A stretch of DNA of 48,748 nucleotides, taken from positions 1 through 48,748 of the forward strand of contig JAJIRX010000760.1 in assembly GCA_023853785.1 (NCBI GenBank), written 5' to 3'. Within the stretch, counting starts at the first letter, position 1. Each line of letters starts with the position of its first letter. Both the position numbers and the translations under genes were made by a program. Source of the stretch: Psilocybe azurescens. Its lineage: Eukaryota > Basidiomycota > Agaricomycetes > Agaricales > Agrocybaceae. The notes under the pieces are model-generated. The model searched no databases. It saw only the letters and a list, made by a program, of their open reading frames with translations, and was not told the origin of the DNA. Below are positions 44,601 to 48,748 of the stretch, in pieces.

Positions 44601-45357
44601 TTCCCTTTTGAACGTTTGATTGGCCTTTTGCAACGTATCCCTAATAATTTACAAATGGGTAAGTTATGGTGTCTAGTTACAGTTTTTGGATATTTCTCAT
44701 CGTCTTCCAGGACAATTAGAAGAAACAATATCAACCTCTTTTGTGAAGTCATCTAACCTCCGTGCGCTACTTCTAAAAGGAGGTTGCCCCAAGCCATTAA
44801 AAACTGTAGTGGTTTTTTCGAAACTAGTTGATCCTCAAGTTCGCAATACACTTCTCACGGATATCTCTCGTTTTCTTGCACTCGAAGAAAATGGAGATGA
44901 GCCCCAGGACCCTGTGAGAGGCAATTTCAAAGCCCTTTCGGAAGGACATTACAAGGCTCTTCAAACCTATTATCAGAATGCTGATACGCCACGAGAAGCC
45001 AAAATCCTAAGCTTATACACCTTCAATGGGTTGACATTTTCTACATTCTCACGACACAGGGGTAATAGCTTTATTCTTGTTCGTCGGCCATCACTTCCCT
45101 CCATTCCTGCACAAATTAACGGCATCCTTCAACTTCCTACAACTGAAATCTATTTTATTGTTCAATACTTCCTCAAAGCTGTGCCTGACGACCCATTCCA
45201 ACAATATCCCATTCTTCAGGCGTCACTCTGGTCTCAAAATCTTGGACAGCTTGTGATCATTAGGCCACAAGATATTGAATGTCATTTTGCTGGTCTTCCT
45301 TTTAGGTGGAAAGAGACAGGTTGCCTAGCAGTCATGTCTTTATCTCGAGAGTACTAA
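41612..45357 (+). pseudogene. Tnp2-like (CACTA / EnSpm) transposase
   Basis: The start at 41612 gives MPICYCVSHGC, a Cys/His N-terminus usual for basidiomycete Tnp2 proteins, and fits better than upstream ATGs. Further blocks: GRSVNVRTLRAHSADDR, a Ser/His-rich spacer with SHSHSHS (42.0 kb), IYAVCPDPDCHFTY, CTHRQFKGGRKCKTPL, PFVGFSFKDWMAGLLSR, then NKQAGKK and SMVCLNLPPDMRYKPENMF, VRCALVCVVSDL, RRMCAICHCQ, DTGVRWSELFRLPYFD, and VVVDAMHNLFLGLIQEHFE with a catalytic Asp. The last part has WTFPFERLIGLLQR and GQLEET. Introns: 42397-42453, 44059-44108, 44659-44710. Shifts at about 42,085, two at 43,110-43,135 around the expected first catalytic VDFFNP, then 43,300-43,380, 43,400 and 43,495. Element ends were not found: no CACTA termini or 3-bp duplications are evident. 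Confidence 0.85.
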
Positions 45358-45665
45358 ATCATACACACTCCATCTGTTATTATTTTGTTGAAAATTCTAT
45401 TTTCCTTATGCTGATGAGTATCAGAGGCCACAACGTCATGAGTCCGATTGCATTGTATCATTTCTTTTTGTTTAATGCTTTCCCACAGATTTCCGGCTTA
45501 TGCCTGATGGCGACTAACACTTTAATTAAATTGTCCTTGTTATACAATAAACACTCCAAAGGTTGCGCCGCACATGAAACCCTGCACGCATGAATCATGT
45601 GGATGAACTTGCACTGCAAACTCAACCCAAGCGTTCGCTAAGCCCTAGATGTGCTCAAAGCCTAT
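45358..45665. other. 3' flank of the transposase
   Basis: AT-rich, with no gene seen. The right end of the CACTA element should lie here if its boundary precedes the next gene, but I could not pair it with a left end. Confidence 0.35.
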
Positions 45666-46410
45666 TTATGAAAAAAATAAGTGCCATGTATCTGGTTCAA
45701 ATGTAAGTCTTACAGTCTTTAAGTCCTTCACCTGCTGTCTTTGTTCCTTCTTCTTTGCATGATCCGATGTGTACTTAAGTCGCATTCTTAGTGCTTCTCT
45801 GATTGGCCAATCCCTCACATAAACGTTCTTAATGTTGAAGGTTTCGCGACCTGCAAATATTAAGCTGAGTGTCTCTAGAGTGTAGTTTATGAATCTCACT
45901 TGTTGGATTATCTCATCGATGACACTGGTATTCTGCTTAGAGATACTCAGTGTGCTGTCAAGCTTCTCAGCGGCTTCGTCGTTGATGGCACTCTGTTAGC
46001 CGGTAAGGATTGGTCTTCTAAATAACATGTTCTGACTCACCGTAAATATAGCAAAACGACCGGCTTCCCAACCCAAGGCCTTTTCAAGATTGAAGCCACC
46101 ACTTTTATTTCTTCCTGCCTCACCTGGTGGTTTGGGGATCTTTTCTGCTGATTCACCTTGATTTTCATCGTCGGGGAATTCTGAGTCGGGCAAATCAGAG
46201 AGGGGTGACTCCGAGCGATTATCCTGAACAGGTGTTTCATCACGGAGACGACTTGGGGGCCGTAGGGCGAAACTTTCGACGAGCCTGTCGTCGAATATTT
46301 GCAGCGAGATTTGTGCGAGGCGTTATCTTTGGTGGTGGCGGTAACGTGTTGAAGTCGAAGTCGATACGAGATGTGATGAGTGGAAGATGTGATTTGATTG
46401 GGAACGCCAT
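45666..46410 (-). CDS. Small two-exon protein, unknown function
   Basis: The start ATG at 46410 gives MAFPIKSHLPLITSRIDFDF, then a basic stretch NLAANIRRQARRKFRP and an acidic stretch SESPLSDLPDSEFPDDENQ. Exon 1 ends at 46041 after GWEAGRFAIFT; a 48-bp intron (45993-46040, GTGAGT...ACAG) is followed by INDEAAEKLDSTLSISKQNT and a Lys/Arg-rich end. One shift at about 46,245 interrupts exon 1. There is no membrane segment or known domain. It is divergent from the WD40 gene, with about 315 bp between starts. Confidence 0.5.
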
Positions 46411-46532
46411 TACTCAAGTACGAATTTTGGATTTGCATTACATAGGGCGAGCTTTCATTGTTTTAAATGTAATTGTATTTAAAAATGGAGTATGATTTTA
46501 AAAATGGAACATATACATTTCAAACAAGTTGT

Positions 46533-46591
46533 CGTGGATATTTGACACCAACAATAGTGTTGCGTGGATATTGGCTCCAACAATAGTGTTA
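46533..46591 (+). repeat. Two tandem 29/30-bp units in the divergent promoter
   Basis: Each unit has CGTGGATATT then CCAACAATAGTGTT; units are 46533-46562 and 46563-46591. They lie midway between the divergent small gene and the WD40 gene. TGGATATT equals one half plus centre of the palindromic site found at 41.2 kb, which may be coincidental. Confidence 0.55.
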
Positions 46592-46724
46592 CTATGCGAT
46601 ACTGAACAAAAAATCGAAAGGTTTAAGTACTTGCCTCGTCAGCTTGCCTCACTATCTCGTACATCACATACACACTTACAATCATCCGCATCGTACCTTT
46701 CAGCTATTCACACTCTCACACGCA

Positions 46725-48426
46725 ATGTCATTTTTATTTGGTCAAGCTACAGCTGAACAGGTAAATAATACATTATGTTACCGTATTACAACTCACCAAC
46801 AAGTTCACAGGAGTACCGCCCGGGCACGTCTGGCAGGAACAGCCGGCCCAATTAATTGCCTTGCATTCACAGATGAAGGAAGGTTCTTAGCAAGTGGAGG
46901 TATGAGCGAAATCACTCCGGACAAAGATGTCGCTGACTCAATTCAGGGGATGACGAGCAGTTACGTATCTGGGATGTTGAGTCAAAGCGGTCCTACCAAG
47001 CCATCAGCGATGACTTGGGCAGGTGGGGTCAAATAACTTGCATCAAGTGGTTGTCTGGCTTCTCAGCAGATAAAGAGGCGCTGTGCTTTGGCACTGGCAG
47101 AGGGCTGGTTTTGGTCTATATCAGAAACAAGGAAGCGGTATGTGGTAAATAAATAAATTGCTGTCACGGTTTACTCACAGGGAATTAGGACAAGTTCAAA
47201 GAACTTTCCAGTACAGCCGTATTTCCTTTCAACGAACCAGTCGAGTCAATCGATTATGACCGCAATAGAAACAGATTAGTGGTTTCAAGTCACACTGGAA
47301 AGGTCAAAGTGTTTCAGGTCGACAGAGATGGTACGAATCGTTCTTTTACCCACCTTTCATATGTTGAAGACTGTCAGGTACTCTGGTCGTGACCTGGACC
47401 AAAAACTTTCAAGAGACCAGCGAAATGCAGGGTGTAATCCCACGGAGCGTTCGATTTATGGGCAAGGGCGATAATATAACCATATTCGGCCTCGAGTCTG
47501 GCACAATGTAAGAAAGGACTTGACCCAACGGGGAGAAATTACTGACCTGAATTCAGGCTGTCAAAGGTCGCTGCTACAGGGAGTGACAACTGGAATAAGG
47601 TGCTAAAGTCGAGCATGTAAGTTTACCAAATTTCGGCTATAGTCAGATGCTCACTATTATTTTATCAAGAGGAAATGTGGCCTTCAGCGGCGACATGAAG
47701 TGGCTTCTTGTCGACAACCTTGCGAAAGGTTTCGACCTCTATCAGTACCACATACGTCGCCTTCGGACTCATTTCCCATTCCTCGAGAAAAGCTTTTGTG
47801 CACCAAGGGTTTTTCTCGAAGAACAAACTTCGATTGCATGTGGAAGCGACCACGGGAAAATCCACATATTTTCCCTTGGGACTTCTCAATCCCTCCAGAA
47901 ACTGAAGCACGGAAATAAAAGGACGATGATTCAAGCATTGGACGTCAGTTTGTTTAATTTGAAATTCCTGGTTGAAAAACTCACAATGCATCTAGGCTTG
48001 TTCGACACCAAACGCACACTTGATCGCCAGTGGGACGTCTGAAAAAGGCCGTCTATATACATATGGGAGAAACAGGTAGGCCGTCCACATAATCAAATTA
48101 CTGTCAACTGAAGAAGGCCTCAGCTCAAGCAAACTCGGGGTCAGATAAGGGGCTCCAGGTATACTCACTTGACGGTGATGATACTTATGAATTTTACTCT
48201 CGTTTTCCTGTTCCTTGTTCTCTGGACAAACACATATGGTAGCCAGGACTGGTGGAGTGACGGCGAACATGGATTTGCTAGACCTGACGGTGGCCGCTAT
48301 GAACACATATCGGCACAGCGGGTCCTCGAAAATGTAGAGGGTTTGCTTCAGCGAAACGGGATTGACTGGAATGATCCTGAGTGGAGAAGCAAACTAGTAG
48401 GTGGGACATACGAGGTCGATAGGTAG
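46725..48426 (+). CDS. WD40-repeat protein with C-terminal membrane segment
   Basis: The start MSFLFGQATAEQ is at 46725. Blades visible: GPINCLAFTDEGRFLASGG, DDEQLRIWDVES, ITCIKWLSG...ALCFGTGRGLVLVYI, ESIDYDRNRNRLVVSSHTGKV, RFMGKGDNITIFGLESGT, KWLLVDNLAKGFDLYQY and TSIACGSDHGKIHIFSLGT. The final exon encodes a hydrophobic helix around NFTLVFLFLVLWTNTYG, then WW-rich and acidic sequence, stop at 48424-48426, suggesting a membrane-anchored beta-propeller. At least eight introns of about 45-60 bp are needed, the first at 46761-46810. Two opposite shifts at about 47,755 and 47,800 affect one blade. Partner and role are unknown. A soluble WD40 fused by chance to a membrane exon is less likely, because the splice sites are good. 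Confidence 0.65.
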
Positions 48427-48461
48427 AAATGATGATTTGTATCGTGCCCAAGGAAGACGAA

Positions 48462-48582
48462 AGGAATGGAATGAACAAAAACCCTGGAATATCCAGGATT
48501 TCCGTCAAGGTTGAAGGTTGAGGCCGAGTTAGTAGATTAGGAATGGAATGAACAAAAACCCTGGAATATCCAGGATTTCCGT
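48462..48582 (+). repeat. Perfect 44-bp direct repeat carrying two palindromic sites
   Basis: Units 48462-48505 and 48539-48582 are identical, 77 bp apart. Each holds CCTGGAATATCCAGG (48483-48497 and 48560-48574) followed by ATTTCCGT. This is the same dyad as in the 40.8-41.4 kb cluster, about 7.5 kb away. Confidence 0.9.
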
Positions 48583-48600
48583 GAACGTTTGCTGAATATA

Positions 48601-48748
48601 TCGGAGGCACGACATAACTGTCCTGACGGAAATGTCGGAGGCACGACATGATTGTCTTTATTTAAACTCCGACGACTCGACATCAGTCACATTTCGATCA
48701 ACCACTGATTCCGCGTCAGCCATATTTCTTCAACCTCACTCACCACTG
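48601..48748 (+). promoter_or_regulatory. Probable promoter of a gene starting beyond the window
   Basis: TCGGAGGCACGACAT is repeated at 48601-48615 and 48635-48649. A TATA-like TTTATTTAAA lies at 48657-48666, then a pyrimidine-rich stretch. No long frame starts before the edge. Arrangement suggests a plus-strand gene immediately to the right, with the two palindromic sites about 90-170 bp upstream of the TATA-like box. Confidence 0.4.

Noticed and set aside
45570..45650. Right terminal repeat of the CACTA element
   Set aside because: No matching inverted end was found upstream of 41,612, and no 3-bp duplication could be paired.
1..48748. CRISPR array, rRNA genes or intact tRNA genes
   Set aside because: No regularly spaced repeat array, no rRNA core sequences and no foldable tRNA were seen; the genome type also makes CRISPR unlikely.

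Overview
The window looks like transposon-rich, gene-poor chromosomal DNA of a filamentous basidiomycete, most likely an Agaricomycete. The reasons are short GT-AG introns of about 48 to 60 bases, two NACHT-type NLR genes with the basidiomycete-style N-terminal GGSF...GN.Y motif, and element families typical of mushroom-forming fungi (hAT, Tad-like LINE with RNase H, Tnp2/CACTA). Almost every recognisable gene carries frame breaks. Assignments rest on reading translations and motifs by eye; no search was run.

Left part. At 0.3-2.4 kb there is a cluster of small non-autonomous hAT-like elements. One is nested in another and both have perfect 8-bp target duplications. From 2.4 to 7.3 kb I see no convincing gene, only tRNA-like box sequences and short palindromes. 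At 7.3-10.7 kb (minus) lies a broken NACHT gene. It is followed on the plus strand by a dead arginyl-tRNA synthetase copy (11.2-12.4 kb) and a 5'-truncated auxin-efflux-carrier-like gene (12.7-14.5 kb).

Middle. A hAT element with a transposase gene (15,475-19,009, perfect TSD ATCTACAG) sits inside an older hAT-like element (14,937-19,125, 7/8 TSD). A 9-kb minus-strand LINE (19,418-28,406) follows, with a poly(A) end and an approximately 42-bp flanking duplication. It carries a CCHC zinc-knuckle ORF1-like gene and an endonuclease-RT-RNase H ORF2. To its right are an RNase H-like ORF with all four acidic residues, and a second truncated auxin-carrier copy.

Right part. A second NACHT gene copy (31.8-35.3 kb, minus) is paralogous to the first over its whole length, but most of its breaks are different. 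From 37.7 kb to the end there is a different kind of block: a coiled-coil protein of unknown function, a Tnp2/CACTA transposase, a small minus-strand gene, and a divergently transcribed WD40 protein with a C-terminal membrane segment. Two stretches of this block, 40.8-41.4 kb and 48.5-48.6 kb, carry eight copies of a dyad-symmetric site, CCTGGA-N3-TCCAGG, whose half-sites are better conserved than the centre. This shared site is the most unusual signal here and may mark a regulon or a multi-gene mobile unit.

Many frame breaks fall in homopolymer runs. Some may be sequencing errors rather than decay, so 'pseudogene' calls resting only on +/-1 shifts are provisional. Calls resting on nonsense codons, lost catalytic residues or internal deletions are firmer.
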